A DNA stretch of 64,000 nucleotides from NCBI RefSeq assembly GCF_041146395.1, contig NC_090989.1, positions 172,205,501 to 172,269,500 on the forward strand. The letters run 5' to 3'. Positions within the stretch are counted from its first letter, which is position 1. Each line of letters opens with the position of its first letter. This document shows positions 50,170 through 61,998 of this stretch, one piece after another. The notes below the pieces were generated by a model. It was not told where the DNA came from and searched no databases. It saw only the letters and a list, made by a program, of their open reading frames with translations. The translations under genes were made by a program, and so were the position numbers. Origin of the DNA: Eulemur rufifrons. Its lineage: Eukaryota > Chordata > Mammalia > Primates > Lemuridae.

Positions 50170-50694
50170 ACAGCCAGGAACGCAACAAATACCATACTTA
50201 AGGGGAAGGAATTAATGCTTCTCCCCCAAGATAGAAGAGAGAAAAGGAAGTCTGTCTGCACTCATCAATTTTGCTTAACATAGTACTAGAGGTTTGAGAT
50301 AGCACAAGCAGACAAGGTAGAGAAATAAAGGCATTCAGACTGGAGGAAAAAAAAAAGTAAACTTGTCTATTCACAGAAGACATAATTCTGTATGCAGAAA
50401 ATCTTAAGGAATCAATTTTAAAAACTATTAGCATGAATAAATAAGTAAGGCAAGGTCACAGGATACAAGGTCAAAGATACAAATATCAACTGTGGTTTTT
50501 TATATAAGCAATGAATAATCTGAAAATGAAATTATGAAAGTAATTCCACTCATAATGGCATCAAAAAGAATAAAATACTTAGAAATAAATTTAACAAAAG
50601 AAATGAAAGGCTCATACACTTGAAAACAATATATTGCTGAAAGAAACTAAAGAAGATCTAGGTAAATGGAGAGACATTCCATGTTCAGAGACTG
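50170..50694 (+). mobile_element. Old L1 copy, piece 1 of 4 (ORF2)
   Basis: ORF2 reverse-transcriptase region wording ('aacatagtactagaggtttg', 'tcacaggatacaaggtcaaa', 'gagacattccatgttcagag'). It stops where the hAT element begins and resumes at about 53379. Confidence 0.8.
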
Positions 50695-53378
50695 CAAAAG
50701 CGGTCCCCAACCTTTTTGACACCAGAGACAAGTTTCGTGAGAGATAATTTTTCCATGAATTGGCAGGGGAGTGTGGGGAGATGGTTTTGGGATGATTCAA
50801 GTGCATTACATTTATTGTGCACTTTATTTCTATTATTATTACATTGTAATATATAATGAAATAATTATACAACTCACCATAATGCAGAATCAGTGGGAGC
50901 CCTGAGCTTGTTTTCCTGCAACTAGACAGGGTCCCATCTGGAGGTGATGGGAGACAGTGACACCTGAATTGTGTTGCTTATGTCCAGTCTACTCCGTAAT
51001 CTTGTTTTGGTTGCTGTCACTGCAGAAAACTCTGCTTCACAAAGTTAGGATACTGGAAGTGAAAGTAGGCTTTCAGTGCTTTTGTGGCAATCTCAGGATA
51101 TTCTGCCTGACTTTAATCCAGAAAGTATGGAGAACTGAGGTTGTATCAAATATACTTTTAAGGCCACTGTTATTTGCGATCTCAAGCAGTTGATCATCTT
51201 CTAGCACACACAAAGTTGATTCACGTGGTTTATTCACAAATGCATCCCAGATCCATTCCTTCCCAGTTTGGGGGTCTTTTGTGGTTGGAAAGTGGTGCTC
51301 AAATGCTTTTGAAAGCTGAAGCTGAGATAGGGGATCATGCACCAGCTGGGAGAAAGTGGGCGCTGGCTCAGTCTCTTTCAAAATCTCTTCTAATGTTTGA
51401 TACATGTCAAAAATCCCAATGATTGCTTGTCACCCCCATAATTCCAGTTTGGCTTTGAATGTAGCCACTTTATCTGTTGACTTGAACACAGTTGTCATTC
51501 TCCCCTGAAGTGACAGATTGAGTTCGTTGTTGAGTTGGTTGAATACGTCACACAAGTAAGCAAGTTTTGCAACTCATTCTGTGTCACTGAAATGCGCTGC
51601 CAGTGGTGACTGTTTTTCTAAAAGAAATTTCTGGAGTGGCTCTTGTAACTCAAAAACTCTGGCCAGTGATCTACCTTTAGAAGCCATCTCACTTCTGTGT
51701 GTGAGAGAAGACATGTGTGCTCTGTGTCCATCTCTTCACAGAGCTGCATGAACAGATGTGAGTTAAGGGCATGTACTTTAATATGGCTGATAATTTTAAT
51801 CACATCCTGCAAAATGTTTTTTAGTTCAGGTGACATTTTTTGGCTAGCCAGAATTTTTCTACGGATGACACCATGTGTAGACTCACATTCAGAAGGGATC
51901 TCCTTGACCTGAGTAGTGAAACCAGAAAGCAGTCCTGTCATGGCAGCCGCTCTATCTGTACATATGCCTACACAAAATGACCATTTCTGTTTTCCTGATA
52001 TGTAATCATTCAAAGACTTGAATAGTTCTGCAGCTGTGATATTGGTTGGCAACAAAAGTGCACGTAACATATCCTCATGCACATCCTCCTGAGAAATATA
52101 TTGCATAAAAACAAGCATTGTTGCCTTGCTGGCAACATTGGTAGACTTGTCAACCTGGATTGCATACCACAGTGACTCACTCATCCTCTCTAACAATTGT
52201 GCCTCAATATCCTCTGCTATTTCATCAATTTGTGTATAGTTATGGAGCTAGCAAAAAGAGGAACACATGCCACCTTTTGAACTGTAGCCTCTCCTAAAAG
52301 TTCACAGCAAATGTCCTTAGCAGCAGGCAGGATCAACTCTTCACCAACAGTAATGCAGTTAGCCACTAAAAATGATGCTCCCACTGCAGACACATTTGAC
52401 GAAGTGGTGGCCTTCAATAATTGCTTCTGTTCTTCGTGTTCACATTTTTTTTCTTTTGAAAAACTCCAAAGGCTTGTTTTGTAATGCAAGGGTGCTTGGT
52501 CTCCACGTGGCAAAGTAGTTTTGAAGGTTTCATGGCTTCGTTGGATAGCCAGTCACCACATATACAAAGCAGGCTTCGGGAATGTGAATCACTTGTTACA
52601 ATGAACCCATAATTTAAGTAGGACTCTTGGTATTTTCATTTAAACGCAGCTTTCATTCTTTTGGCAGTCTAAGACTTCTGCTGTCTCATCATTGGGTCTT
52701 TCCCCCTATACAAAGAAGCTCTCCAGTGACATTTGTTTTTTACTCATTTTTGCTAGGGTTAGCTTGCAGGCTTACCAACACCATGACTGAGACAAGTGCC
52801 CAATGAAGGAAAGAGGCGTGGAAGGAAGTGGTAAATAAAATAATGGGCAGGCCATGTGTGGACTAAATCAAGTATCAGATTCTGACTTAAAGCCTGCCAC
52901 CACATGTAGCTGCACAATTGAAGTACATCAACTCACTTGCCACTATAAAGCCTGCCACCAGATGAAGCTTAATTGTCACTTGCCACTCACTGATAGGGTT
53001 TTGATATAAGTCTACAAGCAATTGATTTATTATGGTCTCTGTGAAGTCAAACCTCTCTGCTAATGATAATCTGTATTTGCAGCCACTCCCCAGCGCTAGC
53101 ATCACCACCTCAGATCATCAGGCATTAGATTCTCATAAGGACTGCGCAACCTAGATCCCTTGCACGTGCAGTTTACAGTAGGGTTTAGGATTCTATGAAT
53201 ATCTAATGCTGCTGCTGATCTGATAGAAGCTCAGACGGTGATGCAAGTGATGAGGAGCAGCTGTAAGTACAGATGAAGCTTTGCTTGCTCACCTGCTACT
53301 CTCCTCCTGCTGTGTGGCCCAGTTCCTAACAGGCCACAGACTGGTACCAGTCTGCAGCCCAGAGGCTGGTGACTGCAG
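50695..53378 (-). mobile_element. hAT-superfamily DNA transposon, near full length, inactive
   Basis: The left end reads 'aagcggtccccaacctttt' and the right end is its degraded inverse ('gcccagaggctggtgactg'). Subterminal sequence such as 'cctgctgtgtggcccagttc' and 'gcattagattctcataagga' is shared with a widespread mammalian hAT family that I cannot name with certainty. About 2.7 kb long, it carries a reverse-oriented BED-finger transposase relic between 50960 and 52747. It sits inside an old L1, so it is younger than that L1. A clear 8-bp target duplication is not seen. Confidence 0.85.
50960..52747 (-). pseudogene. hAT transposase pseudogene (BED finger plus RNase-H-like core and C-terminal dimerisation region)
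   Basis: Read on the minus strand, the relic starts with an MSKKQMSLESFF-type N-terminus at 52747 and meets a stop at codon 14. It continues through a BED-type zinc finger (ICGDWLSNEAMKPSKLL, then H-x4-H). Open segments follow at 52513-52217, 52196-51618 (192 codons, containing DRAAAMTG and a CESTHGVI segment typical of the hAT catalytic core) and 51405-51073 (110 codons, hAT C-terminal region). The frame breaks between the segments and the early stop rule out an active enzyme. The finger's first cysteine pair reads C-I-C, one residue shorter than the usual C-x2-C, a probable in-frame loss. Domesticated relatives exist in mammals (ZBED/SCAN-type proteins), but this copy is decayed. Confidence 0.85.
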
Positions 53379-53633
53379 GGCTGGGAGACTCACTATTGTT
53401 AAGAAGGTAATACTTCCCAAAATTAATCTGTAGGAGGAACACCAACTTTAATCAAAATTCCAGTGGATTTATTTGCAGAAATTGACAAGCAGATCCTAAA
53501 ATGTTTATGGAAATACAAAACACCTAGAATTGCCAAAGCAATTTTAAAAAAGGAGAAGAAAGTTGGAGGGCTTCCACTTTCCAATTTCAAAACCTATTAT
53601 AAAGTTAACAGTTATTAAGTTGGCGTGGTACTG
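53379..53633 (+). mobile_element. Old L1 copy, piece 2 of 4 (ORF2)
   Basis: Continues piece 1 in L1 order ('ttgttaagaaggtaatactt', 'gagaagaaagttggagggct', 'aagttggcgtggtactg'). Confidence 0.8.
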
Positions 53634-54209
53634 ATTTATATTAGATTTAATTGCTGCCATAACAAATTTCCACAAATTTAGCAGCTTAACCCAAATGTAT
53701 TATCTTATATTTCTTGTCAGTCAGAAGTCCAGCATAGGTCTTACCAGGCTAAGAATCAAGGTGTCGGCAGGGCTGTGTTCCCTTCTGGATGCTTTAGGGA
53801 AAATTTGAGTCCTAGCTCATGTAGGTGAGAATTCAGTTCGTGGGGTTGTAGAACTATGATCCCTGTCTCCTTGCTGACTCGGCTGAGGGTTGTTCCCAGC
53901 TACTAGAGGCCACCCACATTCCTGAACCGGTGGCCCCTTCTTCCACCCTCAAAGCCAGTAACCACACGTAAAGCCCCTTTTACGCTCTAATATCTCCTCC
54001 TTCTTCATCTCTTACCTCTGATCTAGTATGGAAAGGTTCTCCACTTTTAAGGATTCATGTGATTAGATTTGGCCCACCTGGAATAATCCATAATAATCTC
54101 CCACCTCAACATTTGTACTTATAATTACATTTACAAAGTCCCTTTTGCCTTATAAAGTACATGCTCACATGTTCTGGGGCTTAGGACACAGATGTCTTTG
54201 GGAGACTAC

Positions 54210-54246
<37 letters not shown>

Positions 54247-54598
54247 TTTTTTTGAGACAGAGTCTCACTCTGTTGCCCAGGCTAGAGTGAGTGCCGTGGC
54301 GTCAGCCTAGCTCACAGCAACCTCACACTCCTGAGCTCAAGGGATCCTCCTGTCTCAGCCTCCCAAGTAGCTGGGACTACAGGCATGTGCCACCATGCCC
54401 GGCTAATTTTTTTCTATATATATTTTTAGCTGTCTATATAATTTCTTTCTATTTTTAGTAGAGATGGGGTCTCGCTCTTGCTCAGGCTGATCTCGAACTC
54501 CTGAGCTCAAACGATCCGCCCACCTCGGCCTCCCAGAGTGCTAGGATTATAGGCGTGAGTCACCACGCCCGGCTGGGAGACTACTTTTCTACTGACCA
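53634..54598 (-). mobile_element. MLT1-like MaLR LTR, antisense, holding an Alu
   Basis: Reverse complement of an MLT1-type LTR: 'ctgccataacaaatttccac', 'aatcaaggtgtcggcagggc', 'cacttttaaggattcatgtg' and 'acaaagtcccttttgcctta'. The Alu at 54216-54574 is inserted close to its sense 5' end. The LTR itself is inserted in the old L1. Confidence 0.72.
54216..54574 (-). mobile_element. Alu, strepsirrhine-type, full length, antisense
   Basis: The element starts with a long poly(T) tract containing CTTTT units, and 'gcgtcagcctagctcacagc' is the reverse of the strepsirrhine right-arm wording. An extended spacer lies near 54409-54460. An exact 16-bp target duplication, GGGAGACTACTTTTCT, flanks it at 54200-54215 and 54575-54590. 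It is the youngest layer of the nest. Confidence 0.96.
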
Positions 54599-54600
54599 CA

Positions 54601-54633
54601 TTGTGTGTGTGTATGTGTGTGTGTGTGTATGTG
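54601..54633. repeat. (TG)n microsatellite
   Basis: TG units interrupted by TATG, at the junction between the LTR and the third L1 piece. Confidence 0.93.
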
Positions 54634-54754
54634 TCTGTTCCACATATACCAATGGAACCGAACTGAGAGTCCAGAAATAAATCCTTATACTTATAGTCAA
54701 TTGCTCTTTGACAAAGGTGCCAAGGCAATTTATTGGGGAAGTCTGTTAAAAAAC
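54634..54754 (+). mobile_element. Old L1 copy, piece 3 of 4 (ORF2)
   Basis: 'accaatggaaccgaactgag', 'agtccagaaataaatcctta' and 'ctttgacaaaggtgccaagg' follow directly after piece 2 in L1 ORF2 order. Confidence 0.7.
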
Positions 54755-55214
54755 CAGTGCTGGTTCATAATTGCAAATATATGGAATCAACCCAAATGCC
54801 CATCGGTTCATGAGTGGATTAACAAAATGTGTTATATGTATACCATAGAGTACTACTCAGCCATGGAGGATGACTTAATGCCTTTTGTAACAATCTGGAA
54901 GGAAGTGGAGATCATTACCTTACATGAAGTATCTAAAGAATGGAAAAACAAACACTACGTGTACTCACTATTAAACTAGAACTAAATGATGAGCACACAT
55001 GTGCATAGGGGGAAGTAAAACTCAACGGAAATCAAGCAAGGGTAAGGGGGAGGACAGGATGGGCAAAAATCTACCTAACAGGTACAATGAACACTATCTG
55101 GGTGATGGGCACACTTATAACCATGATTCAAGCATTATAAAAGTGATCCATGTAACCAAAAGATTTGTATCCTTGTAATATTTTGAAATAATAAAATTAT
55201 AAAAATAAAAAAAA
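54755..55214 (+). mobile_element. Younger L1 3' end inserted in the old L1
   Basis: The sequence jumps from mid ORF2 to the ORF2 C-terminal end ('aacccaaatgcccatcggtt', 'gagtactactcagccatgga') and then the 3' UTR and A-rich tail. The wording near 54940-54970 closely parallels the L1 at 18232-19963, so both belong to related young lineages. The left border could instead be a deletion joint. Confidence 0.75.
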
Positions 55215-56516
55215 CTTAAATAGGGTGGGAAAGAAAGCAGGGGGGAATTCAGAGATTTAAGAGTTCAGAAAATTTTGGAAGAAGGAATTTCAGTGGAAGA
55301 ACAGTCAGTCACTTAAATGGAGAAAAAATATAGAGAATTGCAAAAAGTTTAACTTAGACTCTCACCTCACACCATACACAAAAACAGACTCCAAATGGAT
55401 CTTAAGAGCTAAAACAATAAACTTTTAGAATAAAATCTTTAAGACCTGAGTTAGGTAAAAAAAAATTCTTAGATGTAACACCAAAAGCCTAGATCAAGAA
55501 GGAAAAAATTGCTAAGCTGGACTTCAATAAAATTCAAAATTTTCATACTTCAAATGGCACCATTAGAAAAATGAAATGACAGGCAACAGACTGGGAGAAA
55601 ATATTTGCAAAATACACATCCAATAAAAGACTTGTCTCCAGAATTTGTAAGTAACTCTTACAACGCAATAATGAGACAAAACCCATTCAAAAAATGTGCA
55701 AAAGACATGACCAGACAGTTCACCAAAGAACTTACATAAACAGCTAATAAGTACGTGAAAAGATATTCAACACCATTTGTTAGTAAGAAAAAACAAATTA
55801 AAGCCTCAATGAAGCATTATTCCATACCTACTAGAATAGCTATAATTAAAGAGACAGAAAACCAATGTTGGTGAGGAGGTGATGAAATAGGAACCCTCCC
55901 ATATTGCTGATGGTAATGTAAAATGGTACAGCTACTTTAGAAAACAGTTTGGCAGTTTCTCAAAAAGTTAAACATAGAGTTAAAATTCAATCCAGCAATT
56001 CCAATCCTAGGTATCTACCCAAGAGAATTGAAAGCATATGTCCACAAAAAGACTTATATGGATATTCACAGTGTTATTAATAATAGCCCCATACTGGAGA
56101 ACAGATAGACCAGATGTGGCATGTCCACACAATGGAATACTATTCAGCCACACAAAGGAAATCACTATTGACATATGCTAAGTCACAGAGGAACCTCAAA
56201 AACACTATGCTAAGATAAAGAAGCCAGACACCAAAAAAACCCATATCCCGTGATTCTATTTATATGAAATGTCCAGAAACGGCAAACTTAGAGACAGAAA
56301 TAAAATTAGGGGTTGCCTGGGACTGTGAGTGAGAATGGGAATTAATGTCAAATGGGCATTAGAGATCTTATGGGGATGAGGGTGAAAATGTTCTAAAACT
56401 AATTTAAGGTGACAGTTGCATAATGAAATAAAGTTATTAAAAACCATAAAATTGCATATTTGAAATGGGTAAATGTAATGATATGTAAACTGCATCTCCA
56501 AAATGTTATTTAAAAA
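55215..56516 (+). mobile_element. Old L1 copy, piece 4 of 4 (ORF2 3' part and 3' UTR)
   Basis: From about 55345 the L1 order resumes: 'cacctcacaccatacacaaa', 'acagactgggagaaaatatt', 'gcagtttctcaaaaagttaa', 'atacccaagagaattgaaag'-like wording and the 3' UTR ending near 56516. The first 130 bases (55215-55344) are not recognised as L1. Confidence 0.8.
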
Positions 56517-56522
56517 AATAAT

Positions 56523-56712
56523 TTGAAAGAAAGAGAAAGAGAAAGAAAGGAAGGGAGGGAGGGAGGAAGGGAGGGACAGAGGGAAAGAGAGAAAGAAGAG
56601 AAGAGAAGAGAAGAGAAGAGAAGAGAAGAGAAGAGAAGAGAAGAGAAGAGAGAAAGAGAGAGAAAGGAAGGAAGAAAGGGAGGGACGGAAAGAAAAGAAA
56701 GCAAAGCAGAGC
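56523..56712 (+). repeat. Purine-rich simple repeat block
   Basis: GAAA, GGGA and about eleven AGAAG units follow each other with no pyrimidine for long stretches. Open frames on both strands here are a product of the repeat. Confidence 0.97.
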
Positions 56713-58149
56713 AGAGCAGTCAGGAAATCCATGAGAAGCATCTCTCAGTACGAAACATGCATCCTTGGGAAATTATCAAAGTAAGGCTACTAACATTGAA
56801 CTGAAGAACTAAAAACTCAATTTCATTTAGACAAATTTGAAGAAAATGAATGACATAAGGCAAACCATCTAGTGGATCCTGGGCAGCTGTTCTCTGGACC
56901 ACTGCAGGAACCGGACATTTACTATCAGGCCACACTCAGCACTTGAACAAGAGGTACATCCCCCACGGGGGCTTGACAGGGATTCCACCTCCACTGACAG
57001 CAGAGTCTTCGTTACCCAGGCTTTCCACTGAACTGCAGCTCACTGAATATGTTGAAACAGATGTGTTTCCCTGCTATTTCAACAGCAAAGTTTGTGTGGA
57101 CATCACTACTGCTACAAGCATAAGTCAGAATTATTCACCCATCAGCAGAGTGGCAAACAGCGGACACAGGTAAACACAGGTCTACTCAGGAAATCGCAGA
57201 TCAAGTCCTGTCTTCGATGAGTTTGCAGGGATATTGTTCCTTTATAACCCACGGACTCTCTTTGAAGGAAGAGACAAAGTATGCCATGATATGGTTTGTA
57301 TAAAGCAAAACACAAAAATATTAGTATTTCATGTGGGCCAAAAAATGGTCTGTACAGTTTTTAATAGGAAAAAAAAAGGTAGACTTGGGAAATTTTCCTG
57401 ATTCAGAATTGAACAGAGTTTTCAGAAGTATTTCCCATTCACAAATGTGTTGAAACATTCTCCTCTTTAAATAGCAAATAGATGAATTTAGATAAACATA
57501 TTTAAATCCTCAGAGCAATCTTGAGGATCTGCAACAGTTTGGGGAAATGTCAAGGAACACCCTCTGCTTGAGAAAACTGCTCTGCCATGTAAGATGGAGA
57601 TTATCTTAAAGAAAATAGAAACCTTCGCAAAGAGCTGTACTGAGTGCCACGTTTTTCCCAACTGTTGATTTTAGAGAATTTTAGCTGAGAGTTACTTCCA
57701 CTCTGCCAACTAAATAAAAATATCTCAGACCAAATGGGTTGGAGAGGGGAAAAGCACACAGGAAGACAGAAAATACTACAGGTTCACTTGATTCACAGCC
57801 TGAACGCTTCTAATTCTCCCTGAGAATTGATAACCAAATTGTTCAAATAAACTTTCACTATCAATAACAAAACAGTGATTTAAAATTTTCTAAAAAGTCA
57901 AAATGGATTAACCACCTGGGTATAAACAATTCTACAGGTTGACCTGACCCAACTAGATGACATAAGTAAAGAATTGAGTAACTAACCTAGGATAGTTAAG
58001 GGTAAAGTTCATTTTGTGATTAAAAAAATAAGCCATTGAGAAAAGAATCACAAATTCATATGGGAGAAAATTAAATATGAGTCACAAAAGACTTGATGTT
58101 GAGCATAAAATAAATAAATAGTACTTCTCTGAGATGTCAAGATTTATGC

Positions 58150-58220
58150 CTAAGTTATATACATATATGAATGTATATACACACATACATACATACATGT
58201 ATATATCTTATATATATCTC
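58150..58220. repeat. AT-rich (ATAC/TATA) simple repeat
   Basis: CATA and TATA units with some CA interruptions. Confidence 0.9.
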
Positions 58221-58984
58221 TTCAGGTGGCCAGGTACAGATTTACAATAAAGAGGTATCCACACTATTATCTAGCCAGTCATTATACTATATATTTCATA
58301 TGTACCTTCTCATTCAATTTCATCTTACTAAACAATGGAGTCAAATCTCCATTTGTCCAAAGACCTAAAGACCAAGATCCAGGAAGGGTACCTTCTTTAG
58401 GTCTTTATCTTAAGGCCAATAAGAGGAAAGGAAAGTGCCAAATCTGCATGTCAAAAAAACATCATTAACCAATTGAAAAAAGCTTGTTCAGATTAGATGG
58501 GGTAAGGGGGGAAGACCAGGGTTTATTTTGTATCCTCCTTTCTGATTTTGGTGAAAAGGTAACATTGTTTAATTCTTACCACTTCAAAATCACATGTCGA
58601 CTTTTGGTTAAGATGAGCGGTTATAAGTTGCACATATGAATAAACAGCATAAATTTAATAATAGAAAAAACACACAGTAATGTATATTGTATTATACACA
58701 ATTTAAGAAGCTCTTTCGGTATGCAAGAGGTAAAGAAATTGTGGTGCCTAATCAAGAATGTCTGCTGAAATTATCTATTTATCTAATAAGCATTTGGACA
58801 AAATAAAGATGAGAATTCATATTTTCAAAATGTCTTTAGATGGACTTAATTAAAAAACCAAAGCACATAAAAAGTGTATATGGCAATTCTTTACATGAGG
58901 GAGGAATCTCAGGGAATCCAGGATGACGGAGGGCAGGGAATTGAGGACAAGGAGAGAGGACAGGGATGCAAAGTGGAATGTTGC

Positions 58985-59350
58985 CTAGGTGACCATGGCG
59001 TCATCAGAGATCACAGCTGGCTGCTTGGTTAGAGGAGATGGGGTGTCTCCAGAGAGGCCATATGAACCACTGTGTCTGGGAACTATCCCTGATGGAGGAA
59101 GAAGGGAGAAAATGGGGAAGAAAGGCAGGGCAAGGAGTTTATCTGCAGGCTGTTCTGTCTCCTTTCTCTCACCGGTCAAAACATTGGTGGGAACAGCCTG
59201 AGACTCAGAGAGTCCAGTGGGGCTAAGCTTGGGCCTCAGAGGAAACAAAGGATGCCCAGCCAGGCCAGCAACGTGGGGGAGGCCCATGGAGGCCAAGGCA
59301 ACCCGACACCAAGTGCTACAGCTCTTGGAGAAGGTGCAGGAGCACCTGGC
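58985..59350. other. GC-richer segment with overlapping open frames on both strands, unidentified
   Basis: Open frames of 103 codons (minus, 58985-59296) and 70 codons (plus, 58989-59201) overlap. Neither product is recognised. It could be an old LTR or a chance composition effect. I do not call a gene. Confidence 0.3.
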
Positions 59351-60724
59351 CTGGCGTCAACTGGGTTATATACAAAATATTTTCTAGGATTTTATATTTT
59401 TCCAAAGGCTAAAATTTCTATCATGAAATCCTAAAATTTCCTCAGTACGGGATTAGAAATTTCAATATGTTATATGCAACACCAGAAATTATAATTAAGA
59501 TAAAGCTGAAAATAAAATTGTTTCACTCTCAAATGAAAATTTTCCTTCCTCACTAATAGATCCTTTTACAATTGAGTTTTCAGTAAGTTAAAGGGTCCAA
59601 GTTCACAATTTCTAAATCATGGCAAAATGAGGCAATTATAAGATTAAGAGTAGAAGAATTTAGAATGTCAAGTGGCATTAATTTAAGTGAGAAATAAGTT
59701 CTCTACACCTAATTTAATTAATGCCAAGTGCTCGTAGAGCTTTGTTTTTTCCTGAGATGAAACTTGAAATTGGATGACACTAACAGAGTAACCACAGTCT
59801 TAAACCCTACCCTTTAGAACCACAGGTTTTATTGTGCATCATTTTTTAAAAACCTTATCACTCATACTACATGCAATATAAAATCAGCAGGGGAAATTCC
59901 AAACAGGTTTAATAAGCTTATTGCCACTAAACCACAAACCCAGAAACTTCCAAAGGGGACTCTCTGGTCTGGCTTCTCTTCCTACCTGACAGCAAGGACT
60001 GTTCTGGGAGGACAGTGATACTCCAAGCGAGACACTAACTCCCTTCAGTATAGCACCAAGTCTTTCAAACAAATCAGGGTGGTGTTAGAAAAATAAAATT
60101 TAAACTGTGTAATGGGAAATAGAGTCCATGTCAATTGTCAAACGGATTACAATGTTATCCTCTGAAATGACATTAGTGTTAAAAAAAAAAAAAAAAACCT
60201 GTTTACAGGAGAACACATCACATTGAATTGCAAGGTAAAATGGTGCCTACTATTCTGAGATAAATAAACACAAAGGCATAGTATAAAATATTTAAGTCTC
60301 AGGTGTCAGCCAGTACAATGCCACAAGACTTAAAAATCAGAGGTGAAAGAGCCAACAAAAAGGAAAATAAAATAAAATTTTAAAAAATGAGAAGCCATCA
60401 AATTAGAATATACTCTAGCAAATATGTTTTATAATTTTGTCCATCTTTATTTTTTTAATTCCATTACTACTATACAAATATATTATCATACTTTTTTGAA
60501 AAAAATCAAACTTCATAGAATAAAGAATACAAAGTAAAAATCCCCATATCCAGCATATTTAGAATCCAGCATATTCAGAATAAGCAATACAGAAAAAGCA
60601 CACACCGATACCTATTGCCTTGATACCCATATTTCATTCATATCACAGGCATATCCAGTAAGTAAGTAAACCTAAACCTGAACTATACACCAGGCTTTTC
60701 TAATGGGATCACCGTGTTCACATT

Positions 60725-60975
60725 CTGTAAGTGCACCAGTTAAGACCATGGGCTTTGCAGTCAAACAGAACTATATTTTCTCATCAATTATTAGCTGTGT
60801 GGTCTTGGCGAAGCTCTTCGTTTCCTCATCTGTATAAAATGGGTGCTATAAAAATCTGTTTAAAAATCCCACCTCATGGGGCTGTGATAAGAGTTAAATG
60901 AAGTAATGAATGGAAAAACAGTACAGTGTTTGGCACGTGGGCAGAACTGTAGCTGCTGCATTGCTCCTTTTACTA
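60725..60975 (+). repeat. MIR SINE
   Basis: Nearly complete sense MIR: 'gttaagaccatgggctttgc', 'ttagctgtgtggtcttggcg', 'gtttcctcatctgtataaaa' and 'cctcatggggctgtgataag'. Confidence 0.92.
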
Positions 60976-61107
60976 GGATGTGGCCAAGTCCAGCACAGAA
61001 GCTTTCCCCCCTGGGGAAACCAGCAGAGAGCACTGTTTTTATAATCTAAAAACCAAGATTTAAATGCCAAATCTGTAAATGATCAATTTGCTTGCAGCCA
61101 CTGTCTG

Positions 61108-61560
61108 TGTGGGTTGAATGGTGGCTCCCCAAAGTATATATCAACCTAGAATCTGTGAATGTGACGTGTTTTGGAAAAAGGGTCTTTGCACTAAATTAGG
61201 AATCTCCAGACGAAGCCAACCCTAGATTATGCAAGTGGGCCCTTACTCCAACAACATGTGTTCTTATCAGAGAAAAGCACAAGAAGATGTAAGACACAGA
61301 GAAGCATAGAAGAAAACAGCATGAAGACAGACGCAGAGACTGGAGTGACGCATCTCCAAATCAGGGAACACCACGGATCGCCAGCAGCCATCAGAAGCTA
61401 GGAACACGTTTTCTCTCTGAGCCTCCACAAGGAGACACCCTGCTAAGACCTTGACTTCAGACTTCTGGCTTCCAGAACTGTGAGGAAGTCCATTTCAGTT
61501 GCTTATAACCACTCATTTTATAGTAATGTGCTATGTCAGACCAAGGAAACCAATAAGGTA
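61108..61560 (+). mobile_element. MLT1-type MaLR LTR, diverged
   Basis: 'gtgggttgaatggtggctcc', 'gactggagtgacgcatctcc', 'cttgacttcagacttctggc' and the terminal 'aaggaaaccaataaggta' follow MLT1 order. It is more decayed than the other MLT1 copies here. Confidence 0.8.
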
Positions 61561-61740
61561 TACCAGCGTACTTATCTCTAAGACACGTATGCATCAGAGT
61601 GTATGAACTCAAAGTGATGTTTCTGAAGGTGTTTAATTAATATGATGTCTGGCACATGAAAGACCCCAGTAAAAGTAAGCTTTCCTTCTCCTTCCATCTG
61701 CCCTTGTCCCTGCCACGTACTTCAAATCAGGGCTCCCAAA

Positions 61741-61998
61741 CTATCGGCTACACGGTAGACAACCATTTCCCAAGAGGTAGATACATAAAATATCCTTGGT
61801 CCAGGGCAATACAGATTGAGCCTCTTCCCTAAAGGTGAGGCCCGTTTGCATCTTTTCCTTCTCATTCTTAGTCCTACGAAGTTTTTCCTCCATTAGCCGC
61901 TGTCTGAACCTGAGTCTCCGGCTTGACTCACCCTCTGTACTTTCAGCCTCTTGGCTGTCTGTATTCCTGGATTTGACCCACAGCTGGACTGGATCCTG
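61741..61998 (-). other. Unidentified charged open frame (85 codons), possible exon or pseudogene piece
   Basis: On the minus strand the sequence after an A-rich run and CAG is open for 85 codons to a TAG at 61743-61741. The middle is strongly charged (RRLRFRQRLMEEKLRRTKNE), unlike the Leu/Ser/Phe-rich frames of repeats. A GTGAGT donor-like site lies inside it. It has no initiating Met at its start. I do not recognise the protein. A processed-pseudogene fragment, an exon of an unrelated transcript or chance are all possible. Confidence 0.25.

Noticed and set aside
50690..53386. An 8-bp target duplication for the hAT element (GACTGCAA against GACTGCAG)
   Set aside because: The right copy overlaps what should be the terminal inverted repeat itself, so the match may be coincidental.
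56256..56741. 161-codon Ser/Leu/Phe-rich frame on the minus strand
   Set aside because: Its middle is the translation of the purine/pyrimidine simple repeat and the rest is antisense L1.
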